Assembly: GCA_963669155.1 (NCBI GenBank)
Contig: OZ022585.1
Location: 8,682,422 to 8,746,421, forward strand
Direction of reading: 5' to 3'
Length of the DNA: 64,000 bases
From: Arbacia lixula
Taxonomy: Eukaryota > Echinodermata > Echinoidea > Arbacioida > Arbaciidae
Part shown: positions 11,770 through 22,339 of the stretch, piece by piece
Numbering within the stretch: position 1 is the stretch's first letter
How the letters are laid out: every line of letters starts with the position of its first letter
The notes under the pieces: generated by a model
What the model saw: only the letters and a program-made list of their open reading frames with translations
Told to the model about the DNA's origin: nothing
Database searches by the model: none
Program-made: the position numbers and the translations under genes

Positions 11770-12245
11770 AACTCGAATCAAGCTGAAATTGAAGCATTAT
11801 AAAATCCAGAAGCAAATTTTGTTAATTTCATGAATTATTTTCTTTTTATCCTGTGAATATTCAATGACATTTTAACTTTGGACAAATTTGGATCTAAAAA
11901 TTTGTGTGCATCACATACTTTATTCAGAATACAATAATAACCATTGGGCACCACACATTGACAACCCACAAGTTCTTTTCTGCCCGAAGCACCCTGCATT
12001 ATTAATGACACTGATGGCAATTGCTAGCCGGTTGACAAGTGTGAAACACAATGGTCATTGTTGTATTCTTTATTATCTGATACACAGAAATTTTACGTCC
12101 GAAAATGAAAATATCATTTGATATTTACAGGATCATTACAAAGATAATATTTGATTAAATGTCATGAAACGTACTTCGAGAGGAAATAACATTCTTTGAC
12201 TTTATGGTGTGTCAATTTCAGCTTGATCAGATTTTGTTTAGCCTA
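11770..12245. mobile_element. MITE-like element related to 834-1414
   Basis: Inverted ATCAAGCTGAAATTGA-type sequences lie near both ends. The interior follows the same order of short motifs as 950-1330, including CACAATGG(T/G)CATTG. It is non-coding. Confidence 0.5.
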
Positions 12246-12249
12246 CTTC

Positions 12250-12975
12250 CATTAGCAGCAACATTCCAACTACATTAAACTAATTTAAACTACATTTGCT
12301 GATATGGCTATATTGCTCGTATGTGTACATCCCAGCAATACATTCTATCTGAGATTTAAGTTTTTGAAAGCGAGTCTTATCCTTTGTAGAATGCCATTTT
12401 TTTATACAGATTGATATCGTGTTTTTTGTTGTGTTACATCTGATTTTGTACAAAAACGTGTAATGTTTTTATTTTTGTTTTTTCATGTGGGTCAACAATG
12501 CCCTCCAAGCAAGGCATGTTGATACATTATCTTTTTTAACATGTTCACTGTTAACCTTCATATCTTACAAATTTAAATATGTGACATACACGTACCAAAT
12601 ACTTGTAATTCAAATCAATTCAATCAAAATCCTTAAACATCTTCATACCTTCCACGATTAATTTTTGAACATCTCTTTGCTTCCCCTTCGTTCCCATTCC
12701 CCTGACCCTAACCCTAACCATGAACCTAATTGTAAACTCATGCATATAGCTAGCAGTCAGCATGCATAGCAGGCTCAGCTAGCTTAGCAATCTAAATTTG
12801 CCGCGGCGGCGCGAGTTAGACTCATCCACCACCAGTTTTCTTGAATTTTTATCGCGATTATGGCAAAACTGTCATGCTCCTTTCCATGTTTTGTACCACT
12901 CTTTATTTCTGTATTTCCCTTTATATTCACTTTATCCCCATCCCTCTTACACGTAAACACACATATAGGCACTCG
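12250..12975. other. Spacer, nothing recognised
   Basis: AT-rich. There are two and a half CCCTAA units at about 12707-12720, too few to call telomeric. Confidence 0.5.
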
Positions 12976-13080
12976 CTCTCTCTCTCTATATCTCTCTCTC
13001 TTTCTTTCTCTCTCTCTCTCACTCCCTCACACACACACACTCATACACACGCACACACACACAGACACATACACACGTAC
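12975..13080. repeat. CT then CA microsatellite
   Basis: A run of CTCTCT with interruptions passes into a CACACA run. The Ser/Leu- and His/Thr-rich frames reported by translation are repeat products. Confidence 0.9.
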
Positions 13081-13184
13081 ACCTACATAATACATTCATA
13101 CGTGCACAAACCTGAACTGAGATCTTGTGTAGTCTTTATCCATTATGTTCAGACTTTTATCTTTCTGATAATGCAGTGATGATT

Positions 13185-13400
13185 TATAAATGATGAACGA
13201 TAATTAGATAATACATGTCCAACATGATTACATCCAGAAATAAGACGGAACCAGCAAACCCTCAACGAGACATCTACATCCAAAGCTTGACTGGCAGTCA
13301 ATCCAGATTGAGGAACTTTTGGTAGTGGCGCCCTCTTCAGTGTGCGGCTGCCTATATAGAGGACGTCACGAGTGAGGGACGAACAGAGCCATCCATACAC
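13185..13400. repeat. Receptor-array downstream module, copy 1
   Basis: Shares CCAACATGATTACATCCAGA or a close variant, GACTGGCAGTCAATCCAG and GGTAGTGGCGCCCTCT with modules at 28575-28785, 48530-48735 and 57708-57905. Each module lies 1-3.4 kb 3' of a receptor exon 3. No function is assigned. Confidence 0.6.
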
Positions 13401-13589
13401 AGAGTTTAGCCAACTCGGCTTGAATAGGTAGATACATGGAGCGTGTGGCTCTACTGGGCAAGCATATAACAAAAACATATGCGCCACGTCGCTAGCTATC
13501 GAAACCGAGTATGTCAAACTCTGCGTGTAGAAGGCTATGGAGATGAAGATCAAAATGACACATAGTTTTTCCTCCAAAACCATGCCACA

Positions 13590-14135
13590 TCACCTGCGCT
13601 ACTGACTCTTACACACAAAATAAGTCAATCCCTCAATGACAGGCTACAAACTATTTGTGTATTCCTGAACTTCTCCAAGGCCTTTGACACAGTTGATCAT
13701 AGCATATTCTTAAATGTAAGTTGTCACACTACGGTGTCAGAGGTAATGTATTGGAGTGGTTCAGAAGTTACCTACACAACAGGAAACAAAATGTAGTAAC
13801 AAAACTTTGTGAATATGCAATAAAGAATGTTTCACGCGCCGTCCACCAGGGCTCGATTCTAGGACCCTTACTATTCATTTTCCATAATGTCATCATTTAT
13901 ACTAATTAGCAGACGACTCCAATATGTTATGTTTACATTCAAACCCTGATCAAACGCGTGAACAGCTGAATACGTGCAAAATAATAGACTTTCTCTATAC
14001 CTTGACAAAACGAAACACATGCCATTCAGCAAAAACTCTTTCACTACTCCCAAACCCCATTTTATTCAACCCTACTAACTTACAAATAGTACAATCCACT
14101 AAATTCCTGTGTGTATACGTTGACGATGTCCTCAC
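13590..14135 (+). mobile_element. LINE reverse-transcriptase fragment (CR1/L2/Jockey-like)
   Basis: Translation gives FLNFSKAFDTVDHS (RT motif A, catalytic Asp), then HYGVRGNVLEWFRSYLHNR, then QGSILGPLLF (motif B), then ADDSN (the catalytic Asp pair), and finally STKFLCVYVDDVLT. The parts lie in different frames, so it is a dead copy without endonuclease or 3' end. It may come from the same family as 2840-3600, which starts where this one stops in the protein, but overlap cannot be tested. Confidence 0.75.
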
Positions 14136-14647
14136 ATGAAACAGAGTGGTATGATAACCGGAGTCAGCACGAGCAGTAATTTATTCCCCCAGCAGTCGGT
14201 ATCATAGCACAATGAAATATTTGACGCGTTTGCCTATTTGATCTCGGGATCTCCGCCACAAATCAATCAAGGAAATTTGGGATGCATTTTGATGAACATA
14301 TGCGTATGCATAGCATATTTCAGTAACACTTCATTTACTAAAGTGCATGTGCAGTAGTAGTACGTCTTCTAATGATACGATTCTGTAAAATCCAAAATAC
14401 ATTTTTGCGTCGTTTGAATGATAAATAGAGAATTTTGTAGAAAACATGTCAGAGAAGTGCCTCCATATCCAACATTGGTCAGTCATATATCCCTACAAAT
14501 ATCTTGTAAATCGTTTATTCAGTATTTCACCTCCCACAGAAACAACATCAATTTCGTGTCCTGCGGTGTCCGCCAATGGTATGGATGGGATATATGAAAG
14601 ATCTGTTGACATGCAATTCAATAAGCCGTTTTCGTAATGTATTCACA

Positions 14648-15690
14648 TTTTTATGCCTCCGCCACGAGGTAGCCAGAGGCATTATGTTTTTTGGTTATCC
14701 GTCCGTCCGTAGGCAATATCTTAAGAACCGTTAACCAGATTTGCTTCAAACTTGGAACATGTATGTATTGCGTGAAACAAACGAACTGTGGAAAATTGGG
14801 GGCAAATCTGATCGAGGTCAAAGGTCAAAGGTCAATGAACTTTGTGAAAATTATCCAAAATTGACCTTTTTCACATTAAATCTAAATCCAAGGATGTAAT
14901 TCTCATTAAACATGGTACAAAGATGGATCACTACTTGGGGATAGACTGGTGACATTTTCGGTAAAATTCCTAAAAGATCAGAGGTCAAAGGTCAATGAAC
15001 TATGGCAGAATTGGCTAAAAACTACCCCAAACTTATATTTTTCACAATAAATCCAAATCTAATGGCGCAATTCCAACCAAACATGGATGGATGGATCACT
15101 ACTTGGGGGTAGACTGGTGATATTTTTGGTGAAATTGCTGGAAGGTCAGAGGTCAAAGGTGAATGAACTTTGCAAAAATTAATATTTTTCATCATGAGCC
15201 CAAATCCAAATAAAATGGCACCATTCTAACCAAACTTGGTACAGAGATGTATAACCTCATGGAGGTACACTGGTGAAAGTTTGGGTAAAATTCCTAAATC
15301 AAAAATTCAAAGGTCAAAGGTCAACGAACCTTGCCCAAAATTAGCTAAAATTGCTCCCAAAGTGGTATTTTAAAAAATAAATTCAAATCCAATAATGCAA
15401 TACCGACCAAATATTGTGCAAAGATGGGAAACTACTTGGGGATACACTGATGACATTTTTGTGAAGTTCCTCAAAGGTCAGAGGTCAAAGGTCAATGAAC
15501 TTTGTCAAAATTTGCTATTTTTCACATTGAATCCAAATATAATGATTAAATTCAAACCAACCATGGTACAGAGATGTATCACTTCATGGAGGTAGACTGG
15601 TGAAAGTTGGGGTAAAATTCCTGAATGATCAGAGGTCAAAGGTCTATAAACTTTGCCAAAATTGGCTACAAATTGCCCCAACATTGGATT
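14648..15690 (+). repeat. Tandem array, about 164-bp unit, each with a DR1 motif
   Basis: It opens with an imperfect hairpin (TGCCTCCGCCACGAGG paired with a copy ending AGAGGCAT), then CCGTCCGTCCGT, then six diverged units. AGGTCAAAGGTCA or a close variant starts at about 14815, 14982, 15143, 15311, 15475 and 15633. A related array lies in opposite orientation at 35120-36470. It is non-coding. The class of mobile element is not identified; the hairpin and array are probably parts of one element. Confidence 0.8.
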
Positions 15691-15845
15691 CTAGGACAAC
15701 TACCCCCAGGACAACTACCCCAGGACATCTACCCCCGGGCAATTACCCCCTCCCCCCCCCCCCCCCGGACAACTAACTCCCGGACAGTTACTCCCCGGAC
15801 AACTACCTCCCCGATAACTACCCGACGTACAAAGCTACCCCAGGA
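15690..15845. repeat. GGACAACTACCCC minisatellite
   Basis: About ten degenerate 13-16-bp units with a C15-C18 run in the middle. The Pro/Thr-rich frame read through it is a repeat product. Confidence 0.8.
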
Positions 15846-16764
15846 AGAATCCATATTCGGCATAGCTTTGCAGCTCTACATTCCCGTTCATGCTTATTAG
15901 GTTTGATGTAACCCGTGAATAGAGATAACGTAGTATTTAAGTTCTAAATCATGTGGTGTATTCACTGAGATGACCATAAATAATTATCAGAAGTCATTAA
16001 TGTTTTTTCATTACAGAGTTCTTAGTGTTGTTTTGCGTTTACAATGTACCATGCAGTCGCAGAGGACTTTGTATTAAAGAACGTTGAGATTTCTGTTTTC
16101 ATACAGAACTATTCCCTTTTTTTTCTTTATTATTGTTGTGCAAATTTCTGTATCTATATAAAATTTATCGTAGTTTCTATCTTGATCATGATTGTCTAGG
16201 TTGTAATTACAGTTTTATGCAATGTATATCTAAGCCCTTGCTTAATCATTGTGGTCACTGATTACAAACGTGTAAACTGAAATTATGATAAACGCCCCAA
16301 TGATGTTAAAAAAATATATAACCCATCTCATCCTTTAATAACCTGTTCATGCGATTTCATATTTTAATTAATTTCAATTAGAAGCAACGTTCCCGGGGGT
16401 AGGTTTACGCAATACCCCTATCTCCTGAAATACCTCAAATTGCCCCTTTGAATTCGATAAAAGTGACCTTTTTCACATGTGATAAATCCACCTCTGATTC
16501 TTATACGGGCTCTTTTCGTTTCTAATGATTGCGTTTGTGTTAATTGCTTGAATGAGTATTTTCTATGTGGACGTTTTGGGGGAAAGGGGCTACCTCATGT
16601 TCATAACCAAAGTATGGGCGGGTGTATGTGTAGGAGTGTGTGTAGGTGTGTGTATGTGGTGGGTGGATGAAACCAACCCTCGCCTCTACTAAACTCAACA
16701 TCGAGCACAGTGTTCAACACGTTCACGCATCCTGTGAGATCGTCGACAATGACTTAGCATCGGT
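15845..16764. other. Spacer and presumed 3' UTR/flank of copy B
   Basis: From about 16540 onward the sequence aligns with 29515-29685 and 49620-49856, i.e. the DNA just 3' of exon 3 in copies C and D, including ATGTGGACG and a GTGTGTATGTGG-rich stretch. The rest shows nothing recognisable. Confidence 0.45.
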
Positions 16765-16863
16765 TTATAGAAAACTAGCCTGGCTTCTTTCGTGATCAAA
16801 GATTGGCGCGTTCCTGTCTCTTCCTTCGCGTGTCAGCATCCCCAGGACTGCAGCACGAAACCT
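16765..16863 (-). pseudogene. Copy B exon 3 relic (helix 8)
   Basis: Homologous to C/E exon 3: FRAAVLGMLT, then NAPIFDHE and SQAS are recognisable in one frame, ended by TAA. The acceptor region matching GGTCAG in copy C is replaced by sequence without an AG in the right place. Only 0.6 kb separates it from exon 2, against 2.2-2.4 kb in C, D and E. Confidence 0.65.
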
Positions 16864-16929
16864 TTAGGTTTTTCCACTAGAATAAAAAAAAAAAGGTAAT
16901 TTGATTGTTTGGAAATAACCACACAGCTA

Positions 16930-17366
16930 ACAACACCCAACGTATCGAGTTACTAAAAAGTACTTAGTGGGACTTCAAAACAAAGCACTGTTAATGAAGA
17001 TTGTATGAGAATTTTCATTTCTTCTTTACCATCCTTCAGAGTACTAGTAGTTGTAAATCATTCAGATCTGACATTTACATCTAGGAGTATAATTAAAGAT
17101 ATTTTTGTTATTGTCGTACTAAAGACTTTAAAGAGATTAGCACTTATGCCAAATTCTGATTTTCGTTAACAACGTCCTCATCAACTTCCACTTGTTTTAT
17201 ATGATTGTTCCAAATAATGCTACATACATTTGACATGGCTTATTTTCATATTCTTTGTAAGAGCATAGACAATGTTTGGTTTTAAAAAGTTTTCTATGTT
17301 AATTCAGTAAGTTACATGACTTGTATTCTTGTTGTTACTAAATAATTTTATAATTCAAATTCAAAG
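16930..17366 (+). mobile_element. LINE 3' end in intron 2 of copy B
   Basis: Aligns with the 3' part of the fragment at 51321-52000, ending in the same AATTCAAATTCAAA tail. The insertion is present at the matching place in copies B, C, D and E, so it predates their separation. Confidence 0.5.
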
Positions 17367-17487
17367 AATTAATCATAAATCCATGATAAATATGTCATAT
17401 TTCAAACGCGACAAAATTTACGCTCTCTGCATTGTCACTGCCACATCAGTCCAACAAAAGTGAGTTGCGAGGTGCAGCAGGACTCAA

Positions 17488-18140
17488 CTTGCGGCGTAGA
17501 TGAACGGGTTGGCGCAGAGGTTGATGAAAGCCAAGAGTCTCAGGATAGAGTACAGCGGAGTGTTAAGTATCAGGGACAGCTGCCCTGTAATTGAAAACAC
17601 CGTCAGGGCGACGTTGGCGGGAGCGATAATAAGCAGGCAGACGAACACAACGATGAACGTAAGCTTGACCACGCGGTTTCGTGCAGTGATGTAGCTGGAT
17701 ATAACCGGGGCTCCCTCCCCAGCCCCGCCGGTGGATCGGGCGTGTCGCATCGCGATGGACTGGTGATGAAGCGCCCGCGCAGTGATGGTCTGCGTCGCTA
17801 TCATAATAACACTCGGTATAATGATGCGAAGAATGAGCAGGTACAGAGAGTAGACTTTAAACGTCGTCTGCGAAACCGTAGACTGGCATCGGGAATCCCT
17901 CACACGAAGGCTGAGATCCATGGAGACACTGGCGACGGCGAAGACCCGCACAGCGACCAGATAGGTGTGGACGCGACGCTTTGTGACAAGCCGCCCGCGG
18001 TGGAGCGGGAATACGACAGCGATGAAGCGCTGGATGGTGATGCCCACCAAGGTGTAAATGGAGGTAGTGATTGCAATGTAGAAAGATTTCTCCGGAAACA
18101 CCCACTTGCAGTAAACCACACCCAGGAATTTATCCGGCAC
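17488..18140 (-). CDS. Copy B exon 2 (TM3 to TM7)
   Basis: Acceptor AACAG, then GTG (Val). All TM landmarks are present: YC before TM3, QRF, TM4 Trp, ECL2 Cys, TM5 Pro, NPFIY. It is nearly identical to copy D over most of its length, but D carries two frameshifts. TM6 reads CLLIIAP where D has CLVSIAP. Confidence 0.85.
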
Positions 18141-19009
18141 CTGTTATGTTGAGAGAACCAACATTAATTTCCAGCCCCGTGGTAGGCCTTTTAGTTGTTG
18201 GCCACCTCTTCCGTGATTTACTCAATTCAACTGCTATCAAATCATATATTACCATGGTCACAAAGTTAACAGGTTGTTTTGTACAAATAATCGTTTTGAG
18301 GAAAGTTTGTTCACCTGGGGTATTGTCGAAACAACTTGATACTGCCCTCAGAAGAAATGAAATGAGCAGACAAAAGTTGTGACGACAAACATGATAAAGA
18401 TTATTTTAATAGTCGGACAAATTGTCTCGTTGCTCTGATAATATTTCAGCTGTTAAACCAAGAATTCGAATGTGCAGACAAAATCTCAAAAATCTAAAAC
18501 AGAAATGCATGCTTTCCTGGACATTTCAGTCGTTAGTGTACCTACAAAATGGGATGAGCCGACAAAATCAATTAACCATTTGCCTTTGGAGACATCGAAG
18601 AGGAGAACCATTGACAAATAGCTTCACTATTCATTTTCTTCCAGAGTTCTATGTACTATCAAGTTTGTTCGCCATTATTATTTATTATTTATCGATGTAG
18701 CGGAACCTGCGTAAATCTGTAAATTTGAGCAAAACTGAATGATTTTTGTCTTGTACTAGTTACATTTTCGGGACGCACAATATTATTTTTAGAAAAAGGC
18801 ACTTGAAATTATTTCATTTATTTCATTGAAATGGCAATGCAAAGACAATATCTATTCATTCATAAATGTGCACGATACAGTGATATTTCACATTTATGAA
18901 TATATCTTTTTAATTTTAAACACACTTAGCACTGTCACGTGTTAACAAAATTGAAATAATGATACCCCATTCGCCACCCTTACAGCGCCTCTCCGGTAAT
19001 GCTCGTAGT

Positions 19010-19710
19010 GGGAAATAGGGCAAGTCCAAGTTATTTTCTAGCTGTAACGCGCGGGGCATCAGAGCGGAAAAAAGAGCTTGCTCTTATGAGAAATATCGAA
19101 AGACCAATTTCGTTTACATTTTAGATGCTTCAGAGCAAATTCTATCGTTAATCCGAAAATAGAATAGGGTTCGTTATTCCAAAGGTTCGTTAGTCCGAAG
19201 GTTCGTTAATCCGAAAACGAAAGTTCGTTTTTCCGATTAAAACCTCCAACAGGGGTGCCGATTCCCTTTTGGGGGCTGGGGCGGGACAAAACAGCCATTC
19301 GCAGCCATCGTCTCAGGCAGCAATTGCTGAGGTAAAATAAAAATTGAGAGGCTTGATCCACGCCACTTCTTCATGTAATGCTTTGGCCACGAAATACACA
19401 TGTATCATCCTCAGCCGAGATTATCATTGCATGATATCGTATTATTTTTTTTAATTACAACAACGTTTTTGTTACTAAAATAAGTTTATTTCATTTTTGG
19501 AAAAAAGAACTTTATTTCATTTTCGGACAAACGAACTTTATTTCATTTTCGGACAAACGAACCTCATTTCTTTTTCGGACTAACGAGCCTTAGCAATAAC
19601 GAACCGTCGGAATAACGAACCTTATTTCTTTTTCGGACTAACGAACCTTCGCAATAACGAACCTTTTTCGCTTTCGGACTGACGAACCTTCGGAATAACG
19701 AGTGCTTCCC
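19010..19710. mobile_element. DNA element with inverted arrays of TTCGTTATTCCGAA-type repeats
   Basis: The left part (19140-19240) has repeats of the form GGTTCGTTATTCCAAAG; the right part (19495-19705) carries the same unit inverted (CGGAATAACGAACCTT) several times. The right end reads CTTCCC and the left starts GGGAAA. No protein. The duplicate in copy D is at 53631-54309. Copy C lacks it. A shorter relative is at 46440-46630. Superfamily unknown. Confidence 0.6.
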
Positions 19711-20007
19711 AAAATTACAATTCAGCTTCCTACTGGTAATGACATTAGGGCAAGCTGGCAAGCTAATAAGTAAAGAATCGTTAAAAGCCTTTTAAATAGG
19801 AATTAATTTGGTCTTTAATTGAGATGTCCCGCGTGTTACAACGGTTTACATGTTACGCAAATTGCAGTAATTGTTAATGCACGCCTCGAATTTACAGTAC
19901 GCTCCTCCCCAAGAAACAGCGAGGTGTAGAGGTATATTAGTAAACGCTGTTGGCGTCAAATCAATCAAAAGTACAAGAATGAACTGAATGATGAAAAATG
20001 ACATCAC

Positions 20008-20322
20008 CTTAACGGCCACTGGGAGCGGGATGATCAGGACGGAAGTAACGAAGTCGGCCAGTGCTAAGGCGCCGATAAAGATGTCCACGGTTTTTTTGTA
20101 AGCCTTCTGGCGCAGCAGAACTAGGATCACCAGCAGGTTCCCAATTACCCCCACACAGCCAATCAACAGCTGGACGATCTGGAACCAGCTCCAATCAAGG
20201 TGCCACACCCAAGATGTGTGGACTCTGCTACCACCACCACCGCCACCACCTGTTGCACTCATGGTAGAATTGGGCAGATCATCTGTCGATAATGTGTAGT
20301 CTGTGATCGCTGTAGCTTCCAT
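20008..20322 (-). CDS. Copy B exon 1 (N-terminus, TM1, TM2)
   Basis: 105 codons, longer than A and C because of a Gly run after residue 24. The donor is AAG|GTGATG. GNLLVILVLL (TM1) and LALAD (TM2) are intact. Starts at the ATG aligned with copies A and C. It reads KKTVD where A and C have KHTMD and D has KHTVD. Confidence 0.85.
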
Positions 20323-20404
20323 TTTCCATTTCCTGGTCTCGTATTTTGCCCTTAATGCTGCCTTTGGATTCAGGTATATATATGCGTTGTTTTTTTTTAG
20401 AGAC

Positions 20405-20414
20405 GTTTTATACT
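20405..20414 (-). promoter_or_regulatory. Likely TATA box of copy B
   Basis: AGTATAAAAC on the minus strand, about 85 bp upstream of the ATG. It is shared with copy C (AGTATAAAAT). A CCAAT-type ATTGG at 20527-20531 also has its counterpart in C at 38277-38281. Confidence 0.55.
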
Positions 20415-20874
20415 ACAAGGTCATGTTGGAGGGGATTGATTCATTCAGAGGTACCGCCCTTTCTTTCCATCTCCTCTTGTAATTGGTTGTGCACATTTCT
20501 ACAATAATGAGTGTCTGTCAAGCCTGATTGGTGGGAGAAAAATATCAATTCATATATGCGTTGCATTTCAGATTCACATCTTGCTTCAAACCGAATCTTG
20601 CCTTCGCCATTGCTTGTGTTATGAATATGTGAAAGCTACTTTACATGTCATGTGATTTTGCTGTTAAATTCTGTAAAAAAAAAAAACACTTTTGATTTGC
20701 TTTTCATGTTTGTCTTTACATTTTCATATCTTTCTCATTTTAATTCTTTTCACCTCTCCACGCCATCCCCTATCTCTTTCTCAATCGCATTCTCCCTCCT
20801 CCCATCTCTCTTTTGCCCTTTATTTTTCTCACCCCGTCTCATTTCATCCATTTTCATTTTATACTTGAAAATAC

Positions 20875-21918
20875 ATGCAACCTCTTCCAAATGCGACCTC
20901 TCAATTCTTTAGGGGATCAATATCAGCTGTATGATTTATTCTTGCAAGATGATATTCATATTGATATATAATCAATATTCATGACTTCCGGAAAGTAGTT
21001 ACACATGTGTCTAATATTTCTCAGACTTGTGCAAATTTGTTTCATTCAATGTTATTCAATTCAAGCAGGGTTTCATTCTGGTTTTTTTTTCTCTTTGCAT
21101 GCCACATGTGTATCTTATCACAATACCTTCGAACAAAGCCCGTGAAATACCATTTTGTCTGGCACACAAATTAATGTATGATCAGATTCCAGTGCTAATA
21201 TTCATGCCAAAAATTCTTTATACCCTATATGTCTGATATTTATCAAGCTTGTGCCCAGGAGTTTCAATGCTTTGTATTTTTCAGTATTTTTATCCCTCAA
21301 AAACCCTTTTTCATTCGCCTTTAAAACGGGTGTATAATACTTTCATCAAGCAGTACATATCTTATCTGTGAAGATCTGTGAAGATATCACTTTCAAAAAT
21401 TATGCAACCTTTTCCAAATGCGACCTCTCAATTCTTTAGGGGATTAATATCAGCTGTATGATTTATTCTTGCAAGATGATATTCATATTGATATATAATC
21501 AATATTCATGACTTCCGGAAAGTAGTTACACATGTGTCTAATATTTCTCAGACTTGTGCAAATTTGTTTTATTCAATGTCATTCAATTCAAGCAGGGTTT
21601 CATTCTGTTTTTTTTTTCTCTTTGCATGCCACATGTGTATCTTATCACAATACGTTCGAACAAAGCCCGTGAAATACCATTTTGTCTGGCACACAAATTA
21701 ATGTATGATCAGGATCCAGTGCTAATATTCATGCCAACATTTCTTTATACCCTATATGTCTCATATTCATCAAGCTTGTGCCCAGGAGTTTCAATGCTTT
21801 GTATTTCAGTATTTTTATCCCTCAAAAACCCTATTTCATTCGCCTTTAAAACGGGTGTATAATACTTTCATCAAGCAGTACATATCTTATATGTGAAGAT
21901 ATCACTTTCAAAAATTAT
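20875..21918 (+). repeat. 527-bp tandem duplication upstream of copy B
   Basis: Unit 1 begins at 20875 and unit 2 at 21402, both with ATGCAACCT and TCCAAATGCGACCTCTC, and they are nearly identical. A more diverged third partial unit follows at about 22020-22330. Related single-copy sequence lies upstream of copy C (38620-39000, 41030-41180). Frames of 69 and 102 codons in it are not recognisable genes. Confidence 0.8.
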
Positions 21919-22339
21919 CGCAGAATGATATATGAATTCCATGATCATTGATATAATTGGCGGGATCCGTGATCACTACAGTACGGTTCATCTTTACAAT
22001 AATTCGGTTTTCAGTATACATGGTATATTTAAGCATGATTAATTTAAAACCTGTAAAGCACCATTTCGTCTGCCACACAAATTAGGTTATGAACAGGATC
22101 CAGTCTTAATATTCATGCCAGAAATTCTTTATACCCAATATGAATGATATTTCACAAACTTGTGCAAATGAGTTTCAATCCATTGTTCTGTGTTCTTTAT
22201 GTGTGGGTGTTTTATCCAAAAATAGTGAATTCTCCTTAAAAACGGCAGTTCAATACTAAATCATGCAGTACATATACCATCTGTGAAGATCTCACTTTAG
22301 GAAATCACCTCAGAATGATATATGAATTCGACGATCATT

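Larger units (their letters stand above)
16765..20322 (-). pseudogene. Receptor copy B: GPCR with broken exon 2 donor (likely C-truncated)
   Basis: Parts are exon 1 20322-20008, exon 2 18140-17488 and a decayed exon 3 at 16863-16765. Exons 1 and 2 are fully open and encode N-terminus to NPFIYAA. The donor after exon 2 reads AAG|TTGAGT where C, D and E have AAG|GTGAGT, so normal removal of intron 2 should fail. Read-through adds Ser and a stop, giving a receptor of 323 residues without helix 8. Exon 3 has lost its proper acceptor and carries a stop after about 30 codons. The copy is therefore either a pseudogene in the making or a tail-less receptor. The TM6 motif reads IIAP. Exon 1 has a sequon at residues 18-20. 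Confidence 0.7.

Noticed and set aside
12705-12722. CCCTAA units suggesting an internal telomere
   Set aside because: Only two and a half units, no extended array.
15625-15900. Pro/Thr-rich 91-codon frame
   Set aside because: Translation of the GGACAACTACCCC minisatellite.
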